Positions 1-8,204 of a DNA stretch of 23,466 bases are shown piece after piece. The notes under the pieces are model-generated. The model saw only the letters and a list, made by a program, of their open reading frames with translations. It was not told the origin of the DNA and did no database searches. Source of the stretch: CAYPEK01 sp964409645 (lineage in GTDB: Bacteria > UBP15 > UBA6099); the NCBI GenBank assembly GCA_964409645.1, contig CAYPEK010000068.1, positions 1 through 23,466 of the forward strand, in the 5' to 3' direction. Positions within the stretch are counted from its first letter, which is position 1. Each line of letters begins with the position of its first letter. Position numbers and translations under genes: made by a program.

Positions 1-1
1 C

Positions 2-703
2 CGAGCCGGGAAGGAGGGTAAATCTTGCCGCGAGGTGCGGTTGATTCTTAAGAAAGGACAAGAGAAGGTTACCGTGGCGAAGGTGGTGGGGATGGCGGCT
101 GAGGAAGCGAAGCTGTTGCTCGACAAGTCGCAGTTGAAACTGGGCGAGGTTCGGAAAGAGCTCAGCGATCAGTACGAAGAGGGATTGATAATAGATCAGT
201 CGCCTGCGGCGGGCGAGGAGAGGTATTTCGGCCGTCCGGTGAATGTTGTGATAAGCAGCGGGAAGGAAACGCGGATAATAACGATGCCGAGGATAACGGA
301 CCTCGAAGAAGATCAGGCGCGCGACATTCTCGAGATGAACGAGATTAAGAACGTGCAGGTGCAGCCGATCGAGACAGGTGGGTCCGACGAGAATACGGTG
401 GTCGGCCAGAGCGTGCTCGAAGGGACGCGCGTTGCGCCGGGGCAATTGGTGACGATGTATGTAGCCTTGGCGCCTAAAGACGAGTCGGATACGGAAGTGA
501 AGGGCGTCGTGAGCCTGAACATATCCGAGAATGAAGGCGATCAGGAAGTTGTGGTAATGGTGTTCGACAAAAACGGCGCCCGCGAGGCGTACCGGAGTAT
601 TCACGGGCCGGGCGAAAAGCTGAAGATACCGGTGGCCGGGACGGGCAAGGTGAACGTGAAGGTATATTTGAACGGATTTATTTTGAGGGAACAAAATCTG
701 TAG
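2..703 (+). CDS. PASTA-repeat protein, C-terminal part (probable PknB/PrkC-type Ser/Thr kinase)
   Basis: The frame is open from the left window edge, so the gene is 5'-truncated; a GTG at 35 is internal to a PASTA unit and is not taken as the start. Visible are the tail of one PASTA repeat (VRLILKKG), a full repeat (about bases 65-265, VAKVVGMAAEEAKLLL through VNVVISSG) and another (about 275-470, ITMPRITDLEEDQAR through LVTMYVAL). A C-terminal beta-rich domain of about 70 residues follows (VVMVFDKNGAREAYRSI, then VKVYLNGF). PASTA repeats bind peptidoglycan or lipid II outside the cell, usually attached to a Ser/Thr kinase or a class B penicillin-binding protein. This type of tail domain plus rpe downstream fits a PrkC/PknB kinase. 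The kinase domain itself is not in the window, so that identity is inference. Stop TAG at 701-703; rpe follows after about 15-24 bases and is probably co-transcribed. Confidence 0.85.
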   Translation, partial: RAGKEGKSCREVRLILKKGQEKVTVAKVVGMAAEEAKLLLDKSQLKLGEVRKELSDQYEEGLIIDQSPAAGEERYFGRPVNVVISSGKETRIITMPRITDLEEDQARDILEMNEIKNVQVQPIETGGSDENTVVGQSVLEGTRVAPGQLVTMYVALAPKDESDTEVKGVVSLNISENEGDQEVVVMVFDKNGAREAYRSIHGPGEKLKIPVAGTGKVNVKVYLNGFILREQNL

Positions 704-727
704 AAGCGGCGTGGCGGGGTGTCCGAG

Positions 728-1390
728 ATGAGAAATGTTATTTTGTCGCCATCGATGCTGAGCGCGGATTTCATGCGACTCGGTGAGCAGATGAACGAGC
801 TGAAGGCGTCCGGCGCGGACACACTGCATGTGGATGTGATGGACGGGTGTTTTGTGCCGAACATTTCGTTCGGACAGGTTGTGATTTCGTCGATCAACGA
901 TAAGTGCCCGCTGCCGATGGACGTGCATCTGATGGTGGACCAGCCGGAACGGTTTCTGGATAAGTACAATCTGAGCAATGTTCGGGACATCGGGGTGCAT
1001 CCCGAGGCGACTCCGCATCTCGACCGCGCGCTGCAGGTGATAAAAGGTTTCGGAAAGAGCGCGTCGGCGGCGCTGAATCCGTCCACGCCGCTGTCGGTGG
1101 TGGAGTGGGTGCTGGAAAAGCTGGACATGGTGTTGATAATGACGGTGAATCCGGGATTCGGAGGTCAGTCGTTCATCCCTGAGATGTTGCCGAAGATAGA
1201 AGAGATGAGAAAGATAATCGACCGGCGTGGGCTGAAGACGCTCGTCGGTGTGGACGGTGGAGTGAAGAAGGAAAACGCGCGCCGGATCGTGGACGCCGGC
1301 GCGAGCTATCTCGTCGCCGGAAATTATGTCTTCGCCGGGGAAAGCTCGATGAAAAAGGCGATAGACACGCTGCGCGAAGAGATCGGATGA
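728..1390 (+). CDS. rpe: Ribulose-phosphate 3-epimerase
   Basis: Interconverts D-ribulose 5-phosphate and D-xylulose 5-phosphate in the pentose phosphate pathway; cytoplasmic TIM barrel. The 220-residue protein shows the full family signature: SPSMLSADF at the N-terminus, HVDVMDG (metal/catalytic Asp), HLMV, VNPGFGGQSF with PKI following, and VDGG near the C-terminus (second catalytic Asp). Length is normal for the family. I prefer the ATG at 728, because the barrel's first strand begins immediately after it. An in-frame GTG at 719 would add three residues and cannot be excluded. A G-rich stretch (716-719) could serve as a weak ribosome binding site. It lies directly after the PASTA gene. In many Firmicutes the order is prpC-prkC-rsgA-rpe; here rsgA is absent between them. 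It converges with the glycosylation cluster, and no obvious hairpin terminator separates them in 1391-1534. Confidence 0.95.
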   Translation: MRNVILSPSMLSADFMRLGEQMNELKASGADTLHVDVMDGCFVPNISFGQVVISSINDKCPLPMDVHLMVDQPERFLDKYNLSNVRDIGVHPEATPHLDRALQVIKGFGKSASAALNPSTPLSVVEWVLEKLDMVLIMTVNPGFGGQSFIPEMLPKIEEMRKIIDRRGLKTLVGVDGGVKKENARRIVDAGASYLVAGNYVFAGESSMKKAIDTLREEIG

Positions 1391-1534
1391 ACAGTAGCGA
1401 ATATCTCGAAAAAGTTAATAGCATAAAACATTAAGCAACTCATACTAAAAGCGTATTCAATTTAAATCAGCAACATAACAATAATGGCAGAGCGGGATTT
1501 ATATATTCCGTTATCTTTTGCGATTCTTCCTGAA

Positions 1535-3655
1535 TTATTTAATGGTGTAGATGCGGACCTGCGGGTTCGAATAGACGAGCGTGAAGCGGTCGGGGTGTGA
1601 GTCGGCCCATGTGCGTTCGATTGGGAAGCCTTCGGGATCGTGTTTGATGTGCGTGAGGTCGTTCTGGTGGAGTACGGTGACGTACAGCAATCCGGAATGA
1701 GTGTTGAACAGCCGCTCGTACCACGTCACATAATCCGGTTCCCTGCGGCAGAAGTCGATGCGGTCGGTATCGGGGATTTTGTACCGTCCCGTCTTTTTGA
1801 TTTCTGCGAGGCATTCATGGAACGAATTCGCATCCCATTTCGTTATCGGAATATACAAGATCTGATTTTTAAGATGCTGGCCGTACAGGCCGAAATTGAG
1901 ATCGGTGCCAGTGTATGCGATGCGGGATGGAGGAGGGCTGATTTTGTGCAAGGCGGCCCAAGATCGGCCGATAGGGAAACTTGCATAGTACGCATACTGG
2001 TATTTCGGGTAGTTGACGGATGTCACAAAGAAACCGGCAATTAATAAAGCCCCGCATACGGCGAGGGCGAGTCGGCTGCCCCAGAAGTATCTGGCCTTGC
2101 AAAGAATGATGAAGGCGACAAGCGCCGTGCAACAGCCCGCGACAAGGAGTATCCACGCTCCCGGCGCGATAAGAGTGTAAATTCTGTCCGGTGTTGAGAC
2201 GATGTTTTTCAGGTGCGTGGCCAGTTGCATGTAGAAAGAGCCGTCGGGGGATTGCGCGGCCGCGGCGATATTAAGAATGAAGAACACCGGAAAAGAGCAT
2301 ACAAGCATCGCGCTTGTTTTTTTAGGTTGGCTTGCGATCCACGCGACGCAAACGCACGCGAGAAGAAACGCGCCGAATGCGAAGCGGACTTCTCTGTTGT
2401 AGGGAATGACAAAGCAGCAGATTGCGGCGACAGCAAGCGCGGAGGCCGCGACAAGTTTGATTTTGAAGTTGCGGTTCGGCCATGCGAGTGCGGCGGGAAC
2501 GGCGATGCCGCAGGCCACCGCGAAGCACAGGCCCCATCCATCGGCGAGCGCACGCAGCCATTCCGCCGGGTTGTTTGTGTGGAACACGGATTGAAGCATC
2601 GTCCATCTCGTGTATGCGCCGTGGAAGACTTCAAATCCTGCGACTGATACGGACAGCGGAAAGATCGGGTTGCCCGTCAGTATCCAGTTGCGGATGTACC
2701 AGAAGCTGCCCGTCAGGATTGCAACGATAACGCCCCAGATTAGTGCTCCCCAAGCTTTTTTTCTGATGAAAAAGAAGAGGCAGATCGGGAGGATGATTAT
2801 AGCTATGAATAACAAAGAGATCGTTTTCGTACCCGCGAGCAGGCCGATCGAGAGAAAAGTGAAGAAGGTTTTAGGCCGGTTGGGGGATTCTTCCCATCTG
2901 AATATGAAATAAAGGGCTGATATGAAAAAGAAGGCGAAGATGATGTCCACTTCCGATGCCGCTGCCTGATGGAAAATAATGGGCATGAAGAAAATCCCGG
3001 CGGCGGCGGAGACGGCTTCCGGCACGCGCGCGCCGCAGGTGACAGCCAGCCTGTAAACGGCGACAGCACACCCGATGAGGAAAACAAATTGGAGCGCGTT
3101 TGTCGCGAAATCCTGCTTGAGCGAGACGAGAATGCGCAGATAAATAAGTTCCGCATTGGCGGGGAAGTATGTGCCTGCCTGATCTCCGAATGGAACAGTT
3201 ACGGGAAAGATCGATCCCGCCTTGACCCATGAGGCCGGAAAACTGAGGTGATAGACGAACGCATCCCACGGAGGCGGCGGTGAAACGACCGCCCAAGTCA
3301 GACCCGCGATCGCGACGGCGACAGTTATGAGAAACGCCGGGATCAGCATAGGCGGGCAAGCATTCAGTGGAGCGCCGGTGGCTTTATAATGCGGCCGGGT
3401 GAGGTGCAGATAAACGGCGGTACAGAAGAATCCCGTGTCGATCAAAGTCAGGTTCACGAATGAAATAAGGTGGAGGGCTCCAAAGATTTCCGTTGAGACG
3501 ACAATCCATCCGCTTGCAATGAGAAGTGATTCAATGAATGAATCAGGTGCTCCCGCCAATGGATCGATACGCTTCTGCAGCATGAAAGCTCCACTGCATA
3601 CGAGCCCGCATACGATGAAGAACTTTATGGTTTCGACAAGCGAAATAGAGATCAT
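1535..3655 (-). CDS. Polytopic GT-C-type membrane glycosyltransferase (last gene of cluster)
   Basis: A 706-residue protein with roughly a dozen or more hydrophobic segments and a soluble C-terminal region from about residue 570. After the third or fourth membrane segment comes PPPPWDAFVYHLSFP (Asp131, His136), an acidic residue in the first large outer loop as expected for GT-C enzymes that use polyprenyl-phosphate sugars. The central run TKTISLLFIAI and the WYIRNWILTGNPIFP motif are typical of PMT_2/DUF2029-like bacterial proteins. The acceptor and sugar cannot be told from sequence. The start ATG is 23 bases after the stop of the ligase-like gene, with no clear Shine-Dalgarno sequence and AT-rich DNA before it, so translation may depend on upstream ribosomes. 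It is the only protein of the cluster's GT-C set without recognisable TPR or ArnT-like features, and assignment to a precise GT family is uncertain. Confidence 0.8.
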   Translation of the reverse strand: MISISLVETIKFFIVCGLVCSGAFMLQKRIDPLAGAPDSFIESLLIASGWIVVSTEIFGALHLISFVNLTLIDTGFFCTAVYLHLTRPHYKATGAPLNACPPMLIPAFLITVAVAIAGLTWAVVSPPPPWDAFVYHLSFPASWVKAGSIFPVTVPFGDQAGTYFPANAELIYLRILVSLKQDFATNALQFVFLIGCAVAVYRLAVTCGARVPEAVSAAAGIFFMPIIFHQAAASEVDIIFAFFFISALYFIFRWEESPNRPKTFFTFLSIGLLAGTKTISLLFIAIIILPICLFFFIRKKAWGALIWGVIVAILTGSFWYIRNWILTGNPIFPLSVSVAGFEVFHGAYTRWTMLQSVFHTNNPAEWLRALADGWGLCFAVACGIAVPAALAWPNRNFKIKLVAASALAVAAICCFVIPYNREVRFAFGAFLLACVCVAWIASQPKKTSAMLVCSFPVFFILNIAAAAQSPDGSFYMQLATHLKNIVSTPDRIYTLIAPGAWILLVAGCCTALVAFIILCKARYFWGSRLALAVCGALLIAGFFVTSVNYPKYQYAYYASFPIGRSWAALHKISPPPSRIAYTGTDLNFGLYGQHLKNQILYIPITKWDANSFHECLAEIKKTGRYKIPDTDRIDFCRREPDYVTWYERLFNTHSGLLYVTVLHQNDLTHIKHDPEGFPIERTWADSHPDRFTLVYSNPQVRIYTIK

Positions 3656-3678
3656 CTAAATATAATATCGCGACTTTG

Positions 3679-5514
3679 TTATAAATTTTTGAACCATTCG
3701 TTCAGTTTATATGGACAAGCGCCTGTTGTGTTTTGTTTCTTTCCGGTCTCAGCAATTGCTTCGCTGTCCGGCGATATCGAATGTGCTTTTATGAGTTCTT
3801 CGCAAGCCTTATTCGGCTGGTGGGATATTTCATAATACTTGGCGAGCAGCAGTTTCGGTTTGATATCCGCCGGAACCGCCTCCGAAACAAAAGTCAGTTT
3901 TTCGATCGCTTTATTCATGTCGTTTATTTCTGCGTAAGCGATACCGAGGTTGATATAAAGGTTGGGGTCGGACGAGACTTTTTCGGCTTTTTTGAGAAGT
4001 GGAAGCGCGTTTGCGACATCACCTGTGGAGAGCATGATGGCTCCAGCGGTGAAAAGCGCCTCGCCGTTGTTAGGGGTGAGGCTGATTGCTCCATTAGCTT
4101 CTTCCAGAGCGTAGTCCGTGGCTCTGTTTACATACATCTTCTTGGCTTGAGTGAGATAGACGTTCGACATCATGTACAGGCTTTGGATGTAAACGAGAGC
4201 GATGGAAGCGCCGATTGCCAAGATGAGGAATATCAACTTAAATGAGAGGTTCTTATTCGGTGTGTTTGATAGTGAATTGTCCGCCTGTGCGGTTCGCATC
4301 GAATCGGCGGCGGCCAGAACGAGCGGGAAGATGAAGCCGGTCGTCGGGATGCGTATGGGGAAACTGAAAAATGACGATACGGCGACCGCGACTAGAGAGG
4401 CTGACCAAGTTGCGGAGACAATAGAGCCGCGCGGCGGCGCGCGCAGGCCGGCGGCGATGCCCGATCCGATGGCAAGTATGAAAAACAGCGCTCCGATAAT
4501 CCCGTTGTCGGAAAGCTCGTTAAGGTATTCGTTATGTGGATATCTCGGCTTTTCGATGAGCGCTATACGTTCGGTTTCTTTCGGGTGCGGCGATTTGAAA
4601 TACTGTCGTTGGTAGTTCATGTATTCGAGTCTGAATGAACCGTCGCCGCCGCCGAGAATCGGTCGTTCTTTGAAAATGGATATGGCTGCTTTCCAGTATG
4701 TGATGCGCATCGGCACTGAGCCGAGCTTGCCGGGTACGACGAGGGTTACTATTGCGATCAGTGCGGCGACAACTGCCGCTGAGCCGATGAAGGCGAAGAT
4801 TGGCGCTTTTTTTCGCGATGCCGAGAACCGCCATGCGGCAAGTGCCATCAGTCCTGCTGCGGCTGCGGCGAAGGCGGCGCGCGAACCGGTCATGCAAAGC
4901 GTAACGGCGATGGTAACCGCGGCCGCGGCTCCAAGGACCCGTTTCAATTTCGATCCGGCGAGGAGAGCAACGGCGGCTGCGGCGGGGAGGGCCGCGGCGA
5001 GGAAATCGGCGAGCAGGTTGGGATTGCCGAATAGCGAAAAGACAGAGAGCTGCCGTACGCCCGAATCCGCATACCTGCTCCATTTCGGAAGGAAGTCATG
5101 ACCAAAGAATTGAAAGATGCCATGGATTGAGAAGAGAACGGCGGCGGCGGTGATTATCGCGAAAGCGTTTGTTTCGGAGCGATTGTCGTCCGGGTCGCAA
5201 GTGCGTATGGCAAGGTAGATCAAAAAATAGGTGAACGGCAGCCTGAGTTCGGTGAACGAGAAAACAGGATGCGGGCCGAAAGCCGCGGCGGCTGCCTGCG
5301 AAACGATCCACAAAAGCAGGAGAATGCCTGATGTGCCGAACAACCGCGTGTGGCTGTACTTGCCGCGCAATGTATTGAGGGCAAGGATGAGAGCGGCGGA
5401 AAGGGCGAGCGCGGCTTCCTTTGGAGTGACGTAATTGTCGCAGGAAAAAACCAACGCCATTGTTAAAGCGGCGTCGAGAAGGAGGATGATTGCTATAGCT
5501 TTCGATTTCTTCAT
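3679..5514 (-). CDS. O-antigen ligase/polymerase-like membrane protein with C-terminal TPRs
   Basis: A 611-residue protein: about ten or more membrane segments, then a TPR-like soluble domain at about residues 455-600 (repeating units such as LPLLKKAEKVSSDPNLYINL and KAIEKLTFV). Wzy_C/WaaL-superfamily marks are visible: FGNPNLLADFL (162-172), TGSRAAFAA with Arg212, ILGGGDGSF (about 286-293) and PHNEYLNELSDNGIIG, with His327 in the large outer loop where WaaL-type enzymes keep a conserved His. Such enzymes transfer or polymerise undecaprenyl-diphosphate-linked glycans on the outer face of the inner membrane, and related ones (PglL/PilO) glycosylate proteins. The TPR tail is more common in protein-modifying or uncharacterised members, so the acceptor could be protein or lipid. 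It starts 3 bases after the GT2 stop, with a weak GAAAGA motif upstream. Confidence 0.85.
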   Translation of the reverse strand: MKKSKAIAIILLLDAALTMALVFSCDNYVTPKEAALALSAALILALNTLRGKYSHTRLFGTSGILLLLWIVSQAAAAAFGPHPVFSFTELRLPFTYFLIYLAIRTCDPDDNRSETNAFAIITAAAVLFSIHGIFQFFGHDFLPKWSRYADSGVRQLSVFSLFGNPNLLADFLAAALPAAAAVALLAGSKLKRVLGAAAAVTIAVTLCMTGSRAAFAAAAAGLMALAAWRFSASRKKAPIFAFIGSAAVVAALIAIVTLVVPGKLGSVPMRITYWKAAISIFKERPILGGGDGSFRLEYMNYQRQYFKSPHPKETERIALIEKPRYPHNEYLNELSDNGIIGALFFILAIGSGIAAGLRAPPRGSIVSATWSASLVAVAVSSFFSFPIRIPTTGFIFPLVLAAADSMRTAQADNSLSNTPNKNLSFKLIFLILAIGASIALVYIQSLYMMSNVYLTQAKKMYVNRATDYALEEANGAISLTPNNGEALFTAGAIMLSTGDVANALPLLKKAEKVSSDPNLYINLGIAYAEINDMNKAIEKLTFVSEAVPADIKPKLLLAKYYEISHQPNKACEELIKAHSISPDSEAIAETGKKQNTTGACPYKLNEWFKNL

Positions 5515-5517
5515 ATT

Positions 5518-6249
5518 CTATCTTTCGTGTTTGTTTGCGCGGCAATTTTTAACCGACGATCTGACTTGCAGGATTTCTTTAAGCGTGCGCGGTATGTCGG
5601 CCGGGTGAACTGTCGGCCTGCCCGCCCTCCTCGGGAAGTGATTCACGCCGACTTCGCGCACGGAAAGGCCGAGGCGTCGCGCTTTGGCAAATATCTCGGC
5701 GGTGACAAAGAACTGGTCGGATTCGATTTTCAGCACGTCGAAGACTTCGCGGCGGAACATTTTAAACGCGCAGTTTATGTCGCGCACGCGCACGCCGAAA
5801 AGTGTGCGGATCATCAGGTTATACGAGCGGGATACGAGGAAGCGGAGCAGGTTGTCCTTGCGTCTTATCCTGTATCCGGCGACGATGTCGTTGTCGCCGA
5901 TAAAGGGAAGGAGTGCGGGAATTTCGCGCGGGTCGAACTGGCAGTCGCTGTCTGTGTAAAAAACGAGCGGCATTTTCGCGGCGGTGAAGCCCGATCTGAG
6001 CGCCGCGCCGTAACCGATATTTTTGTTGTGACGCACTATGCGCAGTTCCGGGAATTTTGCTGACAGCCCGGCGAGCAGTTCCGGCGTTCGGTCCGCGCTT
6101 CCGTCATCGACGATGACGATTTCGAAGGTGTCCGTTATTTCTTTAACTGCCTTGTGCGCCTCCGTTACCGCGGCTTCGATGCATTCTTCTTCGTTGTATG
6201 CCGGCATTATGAAAGATATTCCGCCGACTGTGTTCTTTTGTTCCGTCAT
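5518..6249 (-). CDS. Family 2 glycosyltransferase, DPM1-like polyprenyl-phosphate sugar synthase
   Basis: A 243-residue GT-A enzyme. Motifs: ISFIMPAYNEEECIE (11-25), IVIVDDGSADRTPE with DDGS at 48-51, NIGYGAALRSGF (78-88), the metal-binding YTDSDCQFDP with D100-S-D102, then DINCAFKMFRREVF and a C-terminal NHFPRRAGRPTVHP. This pattern matches dolichol/undecaprenyl-phosphate mannose or glucose synthases, which attach one sugar from GDP- or UDP-sugar to a polyprenyl phosphate on the cytoplasmic face. No transmembrane tail is present, so it is probably a peripheral membrane enzyme. Its ATG overlaps the stop of the preceding gene by four bases (ATGA, 6246-6249), indicating translational coupling. 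In this cluster it is the likely source of donor lipid for the GT-C proteins. The actual sugar cannot be read from sequence. Confidence 0.92.
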   Translation of the reverse strand: MTEQKNTVGGISFIMPAYNEEECIEAAVTEAHKAVKEITDTFEIVIVDDGSADRTPELLAGLSAKFPELRIVRHNKNIGYGAALRSGFTAAKMPLVFYTDSDCQFDPREIPALLPFIGDNDIVAGYRIRRKDNLLRFLVSRSYNLMIRTLFGVRVRDINCAFKMFRREVFDVLKIESDQFFVTAEIFAKARRLGLSVREVGVNHFPRRAGRPTVHPADIPRTLKEILQVRSSVKNCRANKHER

Positions 6250-8204
6250 TTGCCGCCTTCCGATTTAAGTTGCGTGACGATTTTTCCGTATTCGGGCATG
6301 ATTGCGGCTGCTTTTCGAAACTCGCTGAGCGCGGACTTTCTGTTGCCTTGCGACAACATTATTTCTCCCGCCACCGCATGAAGGCCGGCAATTCCCGGGT
6401 CGATAGCTATGCCGCGTTTTGCGAGTTTGAGCGCGTCGGCTCTCTTGCCTTCGTAGTATTTGATGAAGGCGAGCGCGCGGATGGCTGTGATGTTTCGCGG
6501 ACTTTCCGCAAGGCTTCGGTCGAGCTCTTTTTCGACAGCGAGGCGATTTTCCGGCTGGAGTTTTTTCCAGTTCAGCGCCGCTTCGATGGCGTTGTAGGGA
6601 TCGACGAGTGAATAGCCGTTGTCCGCTATGACCTTTTCATTGCCGGGAACGGGGTTCGCGAGAACGATTGTCCGGTTGTCCCAGAAAACAACGCGCCATC
6701 CCGCGCCGTCCCTGATTGTTTTGAATACCGCCACCGAGCCGGTTCCGATCACCGCGAAGTTGAGTTTGTATTTTTTTACTATGGCGTTCCATTTCGCGAG
6801 GCTGGGCCGTGCGTGGAAATCGTAATCTGTTTTGTAGAAATTGCGGCCGTATAGGGTAGTGCGGCCGTCAATGAATACTTTCCTGTCGGGGGACAGTCCC
6901 CAGATTAGCGCGCCGCCTATGCTGTAGTCGTTGAACATCTCGCCTTCGAGTGGCGCTGATTTCACGAAACGAATGGCTGCCTCAGGGTATCTGTCCGGTG
7001 CGACACCGCCTCCCCAAGGGAGTTTTTGATTTTTGAAGACTAAAAAGTTGAACGCCGCGGCTAAGGCTATCACGACAGCCGCCACAGCGGCGATGTAGCT
7101 TCTTTTTTGTTCGAAAATGTCTTTGAATGCGGGTGTCAGACAATGTGCTATTGAAGGCGCTGAAAGCAGGCAGAACACGGCGATGAAGCGCCGCGCTCTC
7201 AGCGCCATGTAGGCGGTGATGAGAAATACGAGCAGGTGGAAGATGTCGATTTTTTTTCTATTAAAAGCAAACGCAGCCGCGCCGAGGATGAGGAATGCGG
7301 GGAGACCCGTCGATCCGGGTTCGCCTCCGATCGAAAAGTATTGTTTTAGCGGGATCGGCGCCCACTCGACTATACCAGAGACAAAAGCGCCCGCCCGCGC
7401 GAATTTAAGGGGGGCGGATAGGGCATGTAAGCCGTATGGATTCACGGCTGTGACAGCGATTGAAACGATGAATGCGACGCCGAGACGACGCATCGTTAGG
7501 GAGCTGATTTTCGGTTTTATCTCCAGTCCGAATTTTGTATCGGCTATGAATGCAACTGCCGCCGCAACGATAGCGGCGAAGATAAGAAGAAGCCCGAACG
7601 TCGCGCTTGGGTGGATGTTTGCCCAGAAGACTTGAAGGACAGGAATGAAAAATATCGGATTTGCAAGCGCGCTGTGTTTCACGGTTTCGCCGGAAGCGGC
7701 TTCTTTTTCGCCCTCACGGAGAGTCCGGTTGAGGAGAAAAAACAGGATGACGGAAAAAAGGATGGAGAATATTTCCGGGCGCGTGCAGGTGAGCCTGACT
7801 CTTGATGCAAGCACAGCGGCGACGGCGAGCGGAATGACGACAAGCGGCTCCGCGCCTAAGCCTATTGCCATTGAGTAAATTATCAAAACAATGAGCACGG
7901 CGCATGCAACCGACAGGCCTTGCAGCCCCGCAAAACCCCATTTGCGGTAGGCTCCGTAGAGATACGAATCGCCCATCCATTCGTCGTTGATCCACTTTTG
8001 GCCGTCTTTGGTGAATGAAAATAGATCGGTTGCCGGTAGTTTTGCTGTCTCGGATATTATTTGACCTGATTTCAGATGCCACCAGATGTCGGTGTCCCAT
8101 ACCTTAACGTAAACGGAAGCTGCGACAAACACGAAAAGACACGCCACGGCGATGTTGAGCGCGGTGTTTTTTTCGGCATTCTGCTTCTTATTTGTATTTA
8201 CCAC
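6246..8204 (-). CDS. Polytopic membrane protein with DxD-WWH loop and C-terminal TPRs, GT-C-like
   Basis: Taken to start at GTG 8204-8202, which overlaps the preceding TAG by one base (TAGTG); a G-rich stretch (GGCGGGA) lies just before it. A longer in-frame reading to 8318 would lie inside the upstream gene and has no homology-like sequence. The resulting 652 residues begin with a short Lys/Asn-rich cytoplasmic tail and a membrane helix. VWDTDIWWHLKSGQII follows (Asp37, Asp39, WWH 41-43), the usual outer-loop acidic signature of this poorly characterised bacterial family. About ten further helices follow, then a soluble domain with MFNDYSIGGALIWGL and VFIDGRTTLYG (about 455-490), and TPR units at about 560-645. 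The family is frequent in envelope polysaccharide loci and has a GT-C-like topology, but no member's reaction is known to me. Its role as a glycosyltransferase is therefore inference from topology and neighbours. Confidence 0.8.
   Translation of the reverse strand: MVNTNKKQNAEKNTALNIAVACLFVFVAASVYVKVWDTDIWWHLKSGQIISETAKLPATDLFSFTKDGQKWINDEWMGDSYLYGAYRKWGFAGLQGLSVACAVLIVLIIYSMAIGLGAEPLVVIPLAVAAVLASRVRLTCTRPEIFSILFSVILFFLLNRTLREGEKEAASGETVKHSALANPIFFIPVLQVFWANIHPSATFGLLLIFAAIVAAAVAFIADTKFGLEIKPKISSLTMRRLGVAFIVSIAVTAVNPYGLHALSAPLKFARAGAFVSGIVEWAPIPLKQYFSIGGEPGSTGLPAFLILGAAAFAFNRKKIDIFHLLVFLITAYMALRARRFIAVFCLLSAPSIAHCLTPAFKDIFEQKRSYIAAVAAVVIALAAAFNFLVFKNQKLPWGGGVAPDRYPEAAIRFVKSAPLEGEMFNDYSIGGALIWGLSPDRKVFIDGRTTLYGRNFYKTDYDFHARPSLAKWNAIVKKYKLNFAVIGTGSVAVFKTIRDGAGWRVVFWDNRTIVLANPVPGNEKVIADNGYSLVDPYNAIEAALNWKKLQPENRLAVEKELDRSLAESPRNITAIRALAFIKYYEGKRADALKLAKRGIAIDPGIAGLHAVAGEIMLSQGNRKSALSEFRKAAAIMPEYGKIVTQLKSEGGK

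Noticed and set aside
1391..1534. Terminator between convergent rpe and the glycosylation cluster
   Set aside because: AT-rich, but I found no stem with a following U-run. A short imperfect GGAATATATAAATCC repeat is too weak.
4730..5000. Simple Ala/Gly-coding GC-rich repeats in the ligase-like gene as a possible tandem repeat
   Set aside because: They are irregular GCG/GCC codons of alanine-rich membrane helices, with no repeating unit.
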